The position numbers were made by a program, and so were the translations under genes. Below are positions 1 through 7,601 of a DNA stretch of 20,588 nt, piece after piece; position 1 is the stretch's first letter, and every line of letters begins with the position of its first letter. Below the pieces are notes generated by a model that did not search any database, was not told the origin of the DNA, and saw nothing but the letters and a program-made list of their open reading frames with translations. The stretch covers positions 1 through 20,588 of the forward strand of contig JAPHTE010000427.1 in assembly GCA_026196445.1 (NCBI GenBank), read 5' to 3'. The stretch comes from Lysobacterales bacterium. GTDB lineage: Bacteria; Pseudomonadota; Gammaproteobacteria; Xanthomonadales; SZUA-36.

Positions 1-884
1 CGCGTCAGGAGAGCATAAAAAAGGCCAACCTTGAACGGTACTGCTACCACCAGCAAGGCTGCAATACCTATCCCCTCGAGGCTCGGTGCCCCGGACAAAC
101 CGATGGTCAGGAAGAAGCCAACCAGTAGCAGGTCTTTCAAACCCATCAGGTTTCTGGACAGTTCCGTACTCTTGGCGTGTCCCGCCAGTAATACACCGAG
201 GACCAGGGCACCGAGGTCCGCCTTGAGACCAACCACTTCGAAGCCGCCTGCCCCGACCACCAGTGCCACGAAGAGACCAAACAACAAAAGCAATTCACCG
301 TGACCGGTACGGTCCATCAAGCGGTACAACATGGGCTTCATCACCCATAGTGCCGCCGGTATCAGCAACGCCCAGGGTGACGGCAGTTTACCGACCGAAA
401 AGGTCAGAAAAAGCACGGCAAAGATATCCTGCATGACCAGGATACCGATGGAGGCCCGGCCGTGCATCGCGCCCATTTCACCCTTCTCTTCGAGAATCTT
501 GACCGCGAAGACGGTACTGGAAAAGCTCAGCGCGAAGGCGACCAGCAGCGCCTCGGCTAGACCAAGGTCAGCAAACAATGACAAGCCAGCCATGCCAAGC
601 GCGAACACCACCACCCCAAAAACAACCACCGTGATAGCTATGTGCAGGGATGCACCAGCCCAAACCTCGGGCCTGACAAGGCTCTTCAGATCAAGCTTGA
701 GGCCGATCGAGAACAGCAGCAGGGTCACACCGAGATTGGCGACCAGCTGCAGGGTCTCGCCACCCTCGAAACCGAGAGCTTTGAGCACAAAACCAGCTGC
801 CAGGAATCCCACCAACGGCGGTAGATTGACCTGGCGCACCAGGAAGCCAAGGATAAATGCAATGGAGATTAACAGTGGGTCCAT
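1..884 (-). CDS. Kef-type (CPA2) monovalent cation:proton antiporter, 3' end outside window
   Basis: The minus-strand frame stays open from an ATG at 884 to the left edge (294 codons), so the N-terminus is complete and the C-terminus is cut off. The product begins MDPLLISIAFILGFLVRQ and continues as hydrophobic helices with the CPA2 hallmarks LPPLVGFLAAGF, LLLFSIGLKLDLKSL and ALSFSSTVFAVKILEEK, followed by GRASIGILVMQDIFAVLFL. Family members exchange K+ or Na+ for H+ across the inner membrane; KefB/C relatives add a cytoplasmic TrkA-N domain, which cannot be seen here. The start at 884 gives the N-terminus usual for the family; an in-frame TTG about ten codons upstream is less likely. The UDPGP gene ends 93 bp upstream on the same strand, so co-transcription is possible. 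The family is clear; the ion is not. Confidence 0.9.
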   Translation of the reverse strand, partial: MDPLLISIAFILGFLVRQVNLPPLVGFLAAGFVLKALGFEGGETLQLVANLGVTLLLFSIGLKLDLKSLVRPEVWAGASLHIAITVVVFGVVVFALGMAGLSLFADLGLAEALLVAFALSFSSTVFAVKILEEKGEMGAMHGRASIGILVMQDIFAVLFLTFSVGKLPSPWALLIPAALWVMKPMLYRLMDRTGHGELLLLFGLFVALVVGAGGFEVVGLKADLGALVLGVLLAGHAKSTELSRNLMGLKDLLLVGFFLTIGLSGAPSLEGIGIAALLVVAVPFKVGLFYALLT

Positions 885-977
885 TTCACCGTATGAAAGG
901 GATTCTGCAGACAGCAACCGAAACCCGGTTGCACTCTGACCTGTTTTTGTTCTGACCCTTCACTCTTATCCCAAAAT

Positions 978-2090
978 CTACAGCACGCCCTGCGCGGCGA
1001 GCATCTGTTCCAGTTCCTGTTTTCGGTATTCCAAATCAGCAGGCACTTTAATGGGAATGAAACGGCTGTATGTGCCCCGACGAGGGACGAGTAACCATGT
1101 GACAGGCATGAATTGGGTGAGTTGGCCCACCAGCCGCTCGAACTGAACCACGCTCTCGCCATTTACTTTTTTGAAAGCGGCGAACCAATCGAGGTCGAAC
1201 CTGCTACGAAGTGCCTGTGCATCAAATACGAAGGTGTTGGTATTGAATACCGGAATCGTGTTCACATCGAAAGATCCCGGAGCGCGAAACGCCTCCACAA
1301 TCATCATCTTGCCATCTACGATTGCGGGAAAACCGCCCACATCCTGTTGCTTTGCCCGTACGATCTCCACGGTCATCGGGGCGCCTTTTTCTATGTGCAA
1401 GCCTATGACACGCGGGTCGAGGCTGGCGCCCAGGTTGTCCACATTGGACACGGTCAGCCAGCGCCCGCCGTGCGAAATGAAATCCTCGATCGCCCCGGAC
1501 CGTTGCAAAGCATAGGGCAGGTCGCCATGGCCCGGCGCGTAAAACGATGGATCGCCGTTTTCATCAAAATACAGGTCGCCGGACGGGGTGCAGCGCAGGG
1601 AGATCATCTGAGAGAATGACCTTATCTGGCAGGAATTTTCCAACCTGGTCAAGTGTTTTCTGGTCGGCTCATCCGTTGCGAAGCTGTTCATCAGCAATAC
1701 CGGAACGCACCCTTGACCAGCATGGGCAACCTGGCTCAGCTTCAGATCAAGAAAAGAACGGCCTTCTACCGCTTCGGTAACGCCTTTTGCCAAACTACCG
1801 AACCGGGTTGCCATGCCCCCGTTCAATACAATCACCCCTACCTGGCGCGCATCGATAGCTGCTTGTCCGAGCGCTGCCAGTTCCTTTGCACGGCGGCTAC
1901 CGGGCTCCGGCAGGCACACGTAGGTTTCTTCCCCTGGAAGCTGAATTGGGCCCTTGAGACGATTGGCCTCAGCGCTTAAACGGCCTGTCTTGAGACGCTG
2001 GACCAACTCGAAAAACGGGATGGAATCGAATCCATACTGGTTTAACAAAGCGAGAGAATGGTCATCCAGGGGGCGTTCATCAAAGTTCAT
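978..2090 (-). CDS. UDPGP-family UTP--sugar-1-phosphate uridylyltransferase
   Basis: The 370-residue soluble protein has a Rossmann-type nucleotidyltransferase core. The nucleotide-binding loop is LNGGMATRFG (about residues 89-98), followed by K102 and GRSFLDLKL (110-118). It has the sugar-nucleotide signature APGHGDLPYAL (185-195) and NVDN (216-219). These are the motifs of the UDPGP family (eukaryotic-type UDP-glucose and UDP-GlcNAc pyrophosphorylases), not of bacterial GalU. Expected reaction: UTP plus glucose-1-P (or GlcNAc-1-P) gives the UDP-sugar plus PPi, in the cytoplasm. The start codon lies 9 bases after the stop of a sucrose-phosphate synthase stump and in the same frame. UDP-glucose is the donor for that enzyme, so the pair once made sense as a sucrose (compatible solute) module. 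The sugar specificity cannot be read from the sequence. Confidence 0.85.
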   Translation of the reverse strand: MNFDERPLDDHSLALLNQYGFDSIPFFELVQRLKTGRLSAEANRLKGPIQLPGEETYVCLPEPGSRRAKELAALGQAAIDARQVGVIVLNGGMATRFGSLAKGVTEAVEGRSFLDLKLSQVAHAGQGCVPVLLMNSFATDEPTRKHLTRLENSCQIRSFSQMISLRCTPSGDLYFDENGDPSFYAPGHGDLPYALQRSGAIEDFISHGGRWLTVSNVDNLGASLDPRVIGLHIEKGAPMTVEIVRAKQQDVGGFPAIVDGKMMIVEAFRAPGSFDVNTIPVFNTNTFVFDAQALRSRFDLDWFAAFKKVNGESVVQFERLVGQLTQFMPVTWLLVPRRGTYSRFIPIKVPADLEYRKQELEQMLAAQGVL

Positions 2091-2099
2091 GGGGTTAGC

Positions 2100-2252
2100 C
2101 TACTTGGTCTGCCCACCCGTATCCGCATCCCGGCCCAACTCCAGGTCGTGGCCCCGAATCAGGCCATGAGTGCTTATCAGGGCCAGGTAAAGCTTGCGAT
2201 TCCTTTTCTTTGGCTTCATCTCAATCGTTGTCGTAGTGTTCGTGTCACCCAT
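2100..2252 (-). pseudogene. N-terminal stump of sucrose-phosphate synthase
   Basis: A minus-strand reading frame from ATG 2252 (internal ATG at 2219) encodes 50 residues ending in LYLALISTHG and then RGHDLELGRDADTGGQTK before TAG at 2102-2100. This is the conserved start of sucrose-phosphate synthase (GT4 family), where the family continues with a Tyr and then VVELARAL. The amber codon sits exactly at the expected Tyr (TAC or TAT to TAG is one base), and nothing of the rest of the enzyme (normally several hundred residues) follows. Instead GCT AAC CCC leads in frame into the ATG of the UDPGP gene. The gene has therefore lost all but its first codons, probably by one deletion ending in front of the neighbour. 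The stump may still act as a leader ORF whose translation is coupled to the next gene. Confidence 0.8.
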
Positions 2253-2372
2253 ACCAGATCAGCCACCCCGGGGGAGTTGAGAGTTTACCACGGCGTGATT
2301 CTGGCCTTCTTACATGGAGATAGAATCCGAACCCGGGAAGTTATTGAACCTACCGACCACGGCAAACACCGG

Positions 2373-2393
2373 CTTTGAATCAAAATATCAAAG
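2373..2393. repeat. Inverted repeat CTTTGA-N9-TCAAAG
   Basis: Perfect 6-bp arms (2373-2378 and 2388-2393) separated by 9 bases in the divergent intergenic region. It lies 22 bp from the FNR-like box. It could be an operator; nothing identifies the protein. Confidence 0.3.
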
Positions 2394-2414
2394 TTGTTTA
2401 GTACTATCCCGGAT

Positions 2415-2428
2415 TTGACCTACATCAA
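2415..2428. promoter_or_regulatory. FNR/Anr-like box TTGAC-N4-ATCAA
   Basis: The sequence TTGACctacATCAA differs by one base from the FNR/Anr/Dnr consensus TTGAT-N4-ATCAA. It lies about 147 bp upstream of the HATPase gene start and about 163 bp upstream of the sucrose-phosphate synthase stump, so it could serve either direction. A single site of this length can occur by chance; no well-placed promoter hexamers were found beside it. Confidence 0.4.
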
Positions 2429-2574
2429 CAAGGTCGTAATGAACGCCTGAAACGGCTAGGCGGATCAGGTCGCATGAGTTAACATAAATTGCGATGCCGG
2501 AAGTGCTATAACCTCGGTTACGTCGAGATTCCGCATTTTTCAGCAATTAACCACTCACAGCAGGTCGCTGATAC

Positions 2575-4134
2575 ATGGTTGAGCACCCTGAAGGCCTCAA
2601 ACGCGATGTCGTGGAAATCAAGTTTTTGATCCACGATCTCCGCGTTGAGCGATTCATCAACGAGGTGGTCCACTTTCACGCCACGGTCAATACCGACCTC
2701 GAGATCCACGATATCGAACAGGCGCAGGCATACCACGACGAAGACCTGCAGGAACTCAAAAGCAGGGCTGTCACCCAGCGCAAAGCCCTGGATAACTACA
2801 ATGACGCGGTCAAGAGCTTCGCCGCAGACGAGACCATTCTCACCCTGGGCCGTGAATACGTTCAGAGCGTCTATAACACCTGCGAATTCATCATGGACCC
2901 GCGTTGGGAGCAAACGGAATCATTCCTGGAACTGCTACCCGAAACATCGCGTAGCGTGCGCTCGTACCGGCATTGCCTGAACTGCGTTCGCTGGATAAAT
3001 GGCGTGTACTACCGCATCCACTATTTCATGGAGGAGAAGGATAAAGACCTCTATGAAAAATTCGATGTTGCAGAAGAATTGCGTGATTTTATCCGAAACG
3101 TCGTCTACAGCTATGTCATCGAGAAAACCAACGCACGCGTCGAGATTCGCTTGAACCAGCTCGATTCAGCCGTACTCGGTGGCAACCGGCACCGTTTCCG
3201 CCGCATGGTATTCAACCTGGTGATGAACGCGGTCGACGCGATGAGCCACAAGAAAGTGGGTGTTCTGACCATCAGCTGCCGGGTCGACGGCGACAACATC
3301 ATGCTGCGTGTACACGATATCGGCTCCGGCATGCCGGATGAAAAAATCGAGCAGTTGATGACCGATAAAGAGAACCTCGACGGCGAGTTGCACTCCCTCG
3401 GATTCGTTTTCGTGCGCCAAACCGTTGCAGAATTCAACGGCTCCCTGTCCATCGACAGCGTCATCGACAAGGGCACGACGATTTCAATCTTCCTGCCGCG
3501 GCTGGTCGGAGAAGTGGTCGCAACCAGCAAGCCGGTGGAGCATCAGAAGACTGACCTGGCCGACAAGATCAACAAGGTGCGGTTAGAGGAAAGGGCCGCA
3601 TACCTGAAGAAGACCGCCAAGAGCGGTAACGGGCACGACACCTGCGGCGAAACCATTTACGGCGATTACCTGGTTTCGGACTCGGAATTCCCCGGCTCCA
3701 TCTTCGCCATCGCGGTAACCGAGGACAACGAGATCGACCTGTTCACCCACCGGCCGTACGAACGCCACTGGAATATTACGCATGAAGATTTGTCACCGAT
3801 GCTGTTCGAGGCCACGGTGCGCGGCCGGCTCGAAGAGGAAGAAGACAAGACGCCCACATTGATCTTCAAGTGCCCCCAGAGTGTCCAGGAATACTTCGAG
3901 TTTAAAGGTGTGCCGGAAGAAGACCGGCAACCGCAAAAATACATCACGATGGTGCACGACGAACTCATCCGCATCAGCCGTGTCATTATCGACACGGGAA
4001 TGCCCGAGGACATCAGTGTCCGCGTGACGGACCTGAACAAATTTTTTGCCTATTACCAGGAGTTATCAGAACAAGAGTCTTTCCCGTTAAAGATACTGGC
4101 GAGACTTGACCAGCATTCGGAAAAGCGCCCCTAG
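2575..4134 (+). CDS. Soluble HATPase_c (GHKL) protein, histidine-kinase-like, function unknown
   Basis: The 519-residue protein has no signal peptide or membrane segment. The middle carries a GHKL ATP-binding domain: N box RMVFNLVMNAVDAM (210-223), G1 box HDIGSGMP (247-254), and a degenerate F/G2 lid region LHSLGFVFVRQTVAEF (272-287) with DKGTTISIFLP (298-308). The N-terminal 200 residues are helical and charged; HDLR at 20-23 recalls a phospho-acceptor H box, but no normal dimerisation/phosphotransfer domain is evident. Residues about 320-519 form an acidic C-terminal region that I do not recognise. No receiver domain or response regulator gene lies nearby. The start is fixed by a TGA codon 6 bases upstream of the ATG. 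It precedes the citrate synthase gene by 98 bp on the same strand. It may be an atypical kinase or anti-sigma-like ATPase; the role is open. Confidence 0.7.
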   Translation: MVEHPEGLKRDVVEIKFLIHDLRVERFINEVVHFHATVNTDLEIHDIEQAQAYHDEDLQELKSRAVTQRKALDNYNDAVKSFAADETILTLGREYVQSVYNTCEFIMDPRWEQTESFLELLPETSRSVRSYRHCLNCVRWINGVYYRIHYFMEEKDKDLYEKFDVAEELRDFIRNVVYSYVIEKTNARVEIRLNQLDSAVLGGNRHRFRRMVFNLVMNAVDAMSHKKVGVLTISCRVDGDNIMLRVHDIGSGMPDEKIEQLMTDKENLDGELHSLGFVFVRQTVAEFNGSLSIDSVIDKGTTISIFLPRLVGEVVATSKPVEHQKTDLADKINKVRLEERAAYLKKTAKSGNGHDTCGETIYGDYLVSDSEFPGSIFAIAVTEDNEIDLFTHRPYERHWNITHEDLSPMLFEATVRGRLEEEEDKTPTLIFKCPQSVQEYFEFKGVPEEDRQPQKYITMVHDELIRISRVIIDTGMPEDISVRVTDLNKFFAYYQELSEQESFPLKILARLDQHSEKRP

Positions 4135-4220
4135 TACCACGATAGTGTCATGTGTGAGGGCGGGGTAAGTACGACCGGGCATCCGATGCTTAACCAAAAG
4201 CAATAATGAAAATCAAGCGA

Positions 4221-4226
4221 AAGGAG
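4221..4226 (+). promoter_or_regulatory. Ribosome binding site AAGGAG that fixes the citrate synthase start
   Basis: AAGGAG lies 6 bases upstream of ATG 4233. This favours that start over the in-frame ATG codons at 4206 (upstream of the site) and 4227 (immediately adjacent to it). Confidence 0.7.
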
Positions 4227-4232
4227 ATGATT

Positions 4233-5537
4233 ATGTCTACATTGAAAACTGTCTTACAACAAAAGATCGAGGAGCACCGTCCACGCACGATGAAACTCCT
4301 CAAGGAACACTCCGACGTTAAAGTCGGCGAAGTTACGATCGGCCAGGCCATCGGTGGCGCACGCGGCGTGAGGTGCCTGGTGACCGATATTTCCTACCTC
4401 GACCCCATGGAAGGCATCCGTTTCCGCGGCATGACCATTCCGGAGGTGTTCGCGGCCCTGCCAAAAGCGCCCGGCAACGATTATCCGTCGGTGGAGAGCT
4501 TCTGGTATTTCATGCTGACCAGTGAAATACCGACCATGGAGCAGGCCGAAGAAGTCATCGAGGATTTCAAGGGCCGCGCCAAGGTGCCCGAGTACGTATT
4601 CGACGTCTTGAGGTCGATGCCGAAGGATTCGCACCCGATGGCCATGTTCTCGGCGGCAATCACGGCCATGCAACGCGAGTCCGTGTTTGCAAAAGAATAC
4701 CGCGAAGGCCTCGGCAAGATGGACCTTTGGCAACCAACCTACGAGGACGCCTGCAACCTGCTGGCGAAACTGCCGACCATCGGCGCGTTCATTTATCGCT
4801 GGCTGTTCAAGGACGAGGATATCATCGAGCCGGATTACAACCTGGATTTCGGCGGCAACTTCGCCCACATGATGGGTATCGATGCGCCCTACGACGACGT
4901 GGCAAGAATGTATTTCATCCTGCATTCAGACCACGAATCAGGCAATGCGTCGGCGCACACCGTGCACCTGGTCGCTTCGACCCTGTCCGATGTTTACTAC
5001 GCATTGTCGGCTGGCATCAACGCCCTGGCCGGACCGCTGCACGGACTGGCCAACGAAAACGTACTACGCTGGACGCAGGATTTCATGGAAAAACTCGGTG
5101 GCCAGGAGCCGACACCCGAAGTTATCCGCGAGGCACTGTGGGCCACGCTGAATGCCGGCCAGGTGGTCCCTGGTTACGGGCACGCGGTTCTGCGCAAAAC
5201 AGATCCACGATACATGTCGCAGCGTGAATTCTGCTTGCAGGTTCTGCCGGATTACCCGCTCTTCAAGGTGATCAATGCGATCTACGAAGTGGCACCGGAC
5301 GTGTTGATGGAACACGGCAAGGCCAAGAACCCGTGGCCAAACGTCGACGCTCAGTCAGGCGTGATCCAGTGGTACTACGGTGTGACCGAGTATTCCTTCT
5401 ACACGGTACTGTTCGGTATCGGGCGTGCCATCGGCACATTGGCCAACGCCACCTGGGACCGCGCACTGGGCTACCCGCTCGAGCGGCCGAAGTCGTTGAC
5501 CACGACGATGCTGGAAGATATCGCGGCGAAATCGTAA
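4233..5537 (+). CDS. Citrate (Si)-synthase, mitochondrial/eukaryotic type
   Basis: The 434-residue cytoplasmic enzyme condenses acetyl-CoA and oxaloacetate to citrate, the entry step of the TCA cycle. Catalytic residues are all present: H270 in AGPLHGLAN, H317 in VVPGYGHAVLRKTDPRY and D372 in KNPWPNVDAQSG, matching H274, H320 and D375 of the pig heart enzyme. Motifs such as YLDPMEGIRFRG, SDHESGNASAHTVHL and ALGYPLERPKS are those of the mitochondrial type I family, not the hexameric GltA of most gammaproteobacteria. Family knowledge: type I enzymes are dimers and lack the NADH regulation of E. coli GltA; a few bacteria such as Geobacter carry similar ones. The start is set by the AAGGAG at 4221. 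An upstream in-frame ATG at 4206 would add nine basic residues. The only same-strand neighbour is the HATPase gene upstream. Confidence 0.93.
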   Translation: MSTLKTVLQQKIEEHRPRTMKLLKEHSDVKVGEVTIGQAIGGARGVRCLVTDISYLDPMEGIRFRGMTIPEVFAALPKAPGNDYPSVESFWYFMLTSEIPTMEQAEEVIEDFKGRAKVPEYVFDVLRSMPKDSHPMAMFSAAITAMQRESVFAKEYREGLGKMDLWQPTYEDACNLLAKLPTIGAFIYRWLFKDEDIIEPDYNLDFGGNFAHMMGIDAPYDDVARMYFILHSDHESGNASAHTVHLVASTLSDVYYALSAGINALAGPLHGLANENVLRWTQDFMEKLGGQEPTPEVIREALWATLNAGQVVPGYGHAVLRKTDPRYMSQREFCLQVLPDYPLFKVINAIYEVAPDVLMEHGKAKNPWPNVDAQSGVIQWYYGVTEYSFYTVLFGIGRAIGTLANATWDRALGYPLERPKSLTTTMLEDIAAKS

Positions 5538-5605
5538 GTTAAAGTGAATTGCGGGGCGGGACATTGTTCCGCTCCCGGTTCACACCCTGTTTATGATGGC
5601 ACGAG

Positions 5606-5623
5606 ACGGCCGTGGACGGCCGT
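5606..5623. repeat. Tandem copy of the palindrome ACGGCCGT
   Basis: ACGGCCGT is self-complementary and occurs twice, separated by GG, so the 18 bases can form an 8-bp stem with a minimal loop. It lies about 70 bp after the citrate synthase stop. It is not followed by a T run, so it is at best a weak terminator or a protein site. Confidence 0.35.
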
Positions 5624-5641
5624 TCAATGCTCTGTGGCATC

Positions 5642-5671
5642 TGGAAATATAGCGTTTAAACCACCTATACT
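5642..5671 (+). promoter_or_regulatory. Possible sigma-70 promoter for dapF
   Basis: TGGAAA (5642-5647) and TATACT (5666-5671) are separated by 18 bases, matching the consensus hexamers at 4 and 5 of 6 positions. The minus 10 ends 57 bp before the dapF start. Judged by eye only. Confidence 0.35.
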
Positions 5672-5728
5672 CCGTAACCAACCAACAGACATTCGCTTGA
5701 CCTTTTCGACACTGGACTATCGAAAATC

Positions 5729-6541
5729 ATGCCACTTCACTTTTACAAAATGAACGGTGCTGGAAACGATTTCATCGTTATCGATAATCGTAGCTTGTCC
5801 ATCAATCTCTCCGCCGGGCAGATCGAGGCACTCTGTGACCGCCACCGTGGCATAGGGGCCGATGGTTTGCTCGCTGTCGAGCCGGCGACCCAAGGCGCTG
5901 ACTACAAGTTCCGTTACTACAATGCCGATGGGGGAGAAGGCGAAATGTGTGGCAATGGAGCGCGTTGTTTCGGCAAATTTACTGCACGTCTCGGTGCAAA
6001 CGTCGCCAAGGTGGTGAGCTTTGAAACCATCGCGGGGGTACTCTCGGCAGAAATGGTTGGCGATAAAGTCCGCATCGCGATGTCTGATCCGTTCGATCTT
6101 GAAATGAACACAGACGTCAAGATCGACAGCCTCGCAACTGACCTCCATGTGCTCAACACCGGCGTCCCGCACGCGGTCGCTTTCGTGGAAGATTTAGAAA
6201 GCCTCGACGTCGTGAAAATTGGTGCTGCGATTCGCAATCATGATCGGTTTTCGCCGCATGGCACCAATGCCAATTTCGCCAGGGTCATCAGCAAAAACCA
6301 CATAGAGATCCGTACCTACGAGCGCGGCGTAGAGGATGAAACGCTTGCCTGCGGAACTGGAACCTGCGCCGCAGCGATCATTCATCGAATCCTCACTGGC
6401 GCCTCCTCACCGGTAAAGGTCAACGTCGCAGGCGGCGATACGCTGGAGGTAGGGTTTGAAGAAACGGCAAAGAATCAATTCACCAACGTGACACTCAGCG
6501 GTCCGGCTGACTGGGTGTTTGAGGGTGACGTGGAAATTTAG
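5729..6541 (+). CDS. dapF: Diaminopimelate epimerase
   Basis: The 270-residue cytoplasmic enzyme converts LL-diaminopimelate to meso-diaminopimelate, the cross-linking residue of peptidoglycan and the precursor of lysine. Both catalytic cysteines are visible: C74 in MCGNGARC and C208 in ACGTGTC. The N-terminal signature YKMNGAGNDFIVIDNR and GIGADGL are intact and the length is near the usual 270-280. The start MNGAGNDF type differs from the MHGLGNDF seen in most gammaproteobacterial DapF, which hints at a laterally acquired or deep-branching copy. No clear Shine-Dalgarno precedes ATG 5729. The next gene, an LD-carboxypeptidase, also acts on mDAP-containing material, and lies 114 bp downstream. 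Confidence 0.95.
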   Translation: MPLHFYKMNGAGNDFIVIDNRSLSINLSAGQIEALCDRHRGIGADGLLAVEPATQGADYKFRYYNADGGEGEMCGNGARCFGKFTARLGANVAKVVSFETIAGVLSAEMVGDKVRIAMSDPFDLEMNTDVKIDSLATDLHVLNTGVPHAVAFVEDLESLDVVKIGAAIRNHDRFSPHGTNANFARVISKNHIEIRTYERGVEDETLACGTGTCAAAIIHRILTGASSPVKVNVAGGDTLEVGFEETAKNQFTNVTLSGPADWVFEGDVEI

Positions 6542-6655
6542 AAGGTATGATTGCATGGCACTCACCACTGCCCACGCACCGATTAGCGATGTCTTGGATA
6601 ATGGACGAATACTGATGAATATCGAATCGATTCACTCTGGAATGCGGGGCGTCCA

Positions 6656-7588
6656 ATGCAGATGAGACCCAAACGGCTCGAAGCGGGCGACCGAATTGGA
6701 GTCGTCAGCCCGGCGTACTGGATCAAGCCCGAGAGGTTGCAACGTGCCGTCGACGTTTTTGAACAAGCTGGTTATGAACTGGTCCTGGGCAAAACGACTG
6801 GCCTGAAAGACAACAAGTTTGCCGGTTCGGCTGCCGAACGCGCCGCGGACATCATGGCCATGTTCGCCGATCCATCCGTTGATGCGATCATTTGCGTGCG
6901 CGGGGGTTACGGTGGTAACCGGGTTATTCCCTTACTGGATTACGATGTCATCAGGGCCAATCCCAAGATTTTTGTGGGTTTCAGCGACATCACCTGTTTT
7001 TTATCTTCCATTTCCCAGCGCTCTGGCCTGGTAACCTTCCACGGACCCATGCTGACCACCTTCGGTAAGAATACCGTGGACTACAACCTGGACACCTTCC
7101 ACCGTGTCCTGTCCGGTGAAGAAGGTGTAAGGGTTGAACCTGCGCCGGAGTGTTCAGCCAGGATCCTGCGGCCTGGAAACGCCAGTGGCCCACTCTGGGG
7201 CGGCAACCTGTCCCTGGTGGTAGAGCGGCTGGGCACCGCCGGCCAGATCGACACAAGTGGCACCATCCTGTTACTGGAAGAAGTTCGCGAGAGACTGCAT
7301 GCCTTCGACCGCATGATGTTTCACCTGAAAGAAGCTGGCAGCCTGGACCATGTCAGGGGCCTGGTGCTTGGAGAAATGCTGGAAATGTCGGACACCGAGG
7401 AGCCTTTCGGCAAAGACACGGATGAAATTGTCCTGGATGTCTGCGCCGACCTCGACATTCCCATCATCAGCAACTTCCCCTGCGGACACGGCGACTTCCA
7501 GGCCACCCTGCCGGTGTCTCACGAGGTCGAATTGCACGCGGAAGGTGAATCACCCTTTATCTTGTTGCCCAAATCACCGGTCGTTTGA
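6656..7588 (+). CDS. LD-carboxypeptidase, peptidase family S66 (LdcA/MccF-like)
   Basis: The 310-residue protein has no signal peptide, so it is cytoplasmic. It shows the S66 pattern: N-terminal GDRIGVVSPA (11-20), the oxyanion region CVRGGYGGNRV (80-90), nucleophile S110 in VGFSDIT, HGP (129-131), acid E208 in ILLLEEV and H278 in FPCGHGDF. LdcA enzymes cut the bond between mDAP and the terminal D-Ala of murein tetrapeptides during recycling; Bacillus YkfA does this in murein-peptide utilisation, and MccF relatives cleave microcin C. ATG 6656 and ATG 6662 are both possible starts, with GGGG just upstream of the first. The stop codon overlaps the ribosome site of spmA, so the three genes form an operon. 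Context favours a murein substrate. Confidence 0.88.
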   Translation: MQMRPKRLEAGDRIGVVSPAYWIKPERLQRAVDVFEQAGYELVLGKTTGLKDNKFAGSAAERAADIMAMFADPSVDAIICVRGGYGGNRVIPLLDYDVIRANPKIFVGFSDITCFLSSISQRSGLVTFHGPMLTTFGKNTVDYNLDTFHRVLSGEEGVRVEPAPECSARILRPGNASGPLWGGNLSLVVERLGTAGQIDTSGTILLLEEVRERLHAFDRMMFHLKEAGSLDHVRGLVLGEMLEMSDTEEPFGKDTDEIVLDVCADLDIPIISNFPCGHGDFQATLPVSHEVELHAEGESPFILLPKSPVV

Positions 7589-7593
7589 GGGGG
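7587..7593 (+). promoter_or_regulatory. Ribosome binding site GAGGGGG for the SpmA-like gene
   Basis: The site overlaps the TGA stop of the LD-carboxypeptidase (7586-7588) and lies 8 bases before ATG 7602. It decides the start against an upstream in-frame ATG at 7350 lying inside the carboxypeptidase gene. Confidence 0.7.
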
Positions 7594-7601
7594 ACCGTAC
7601 A

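Larger units (their letters stand above)
2253..2574. other. Divergent intergenic region, about 320 bp, regulatory
   Basis: No convincing gene was found in any frame. The stretch separates the minus-strand sucrose-synthase stump/UDPGP/antiporter group from the plus-strand HATPase gene. It contains an FNR-like box (2415-2428) and an inverted repeat CTTTGA-N9-TCAAAG (2373-2393). A possible minus 10 hexamer TATAAC at 2507-2512 faces the plus-strand gene but has no good minus 35. In-frame TGA at 2569-2571 limits how far upstream the HATPase gene can start. Confidence 0.6.

Noticed and set aside
31..939. Two long plus-strand open frames at the left edge
   Set aside because: Their translations are low in family features and rich in Ser, Thr, Pro and Arg; they are the complement of the Kef-type antiporter, which is open on the minus strand to the window edge.
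1113..1619. Plus-strand open frames inside the UDPGP gene
   Set aside because: They are shadows of the minus-strand coding sequence, which carries all the family motifs.
5540..5580. GGGCGG/CCGC-type pairing after citrate synthase as a terminator
   Set aside because: The stem is imperfect and no T run follows, so it was not listed as a terminator.
6555..6665. A 36-codon ORF after dapF overlapping the LD-carboxypeptidase start
   Set aside because: It has AAGG upstream and an overlap resembling translational coupling, but no similarity that I recognise and no sign of conservation; it is kept as a chance frame.
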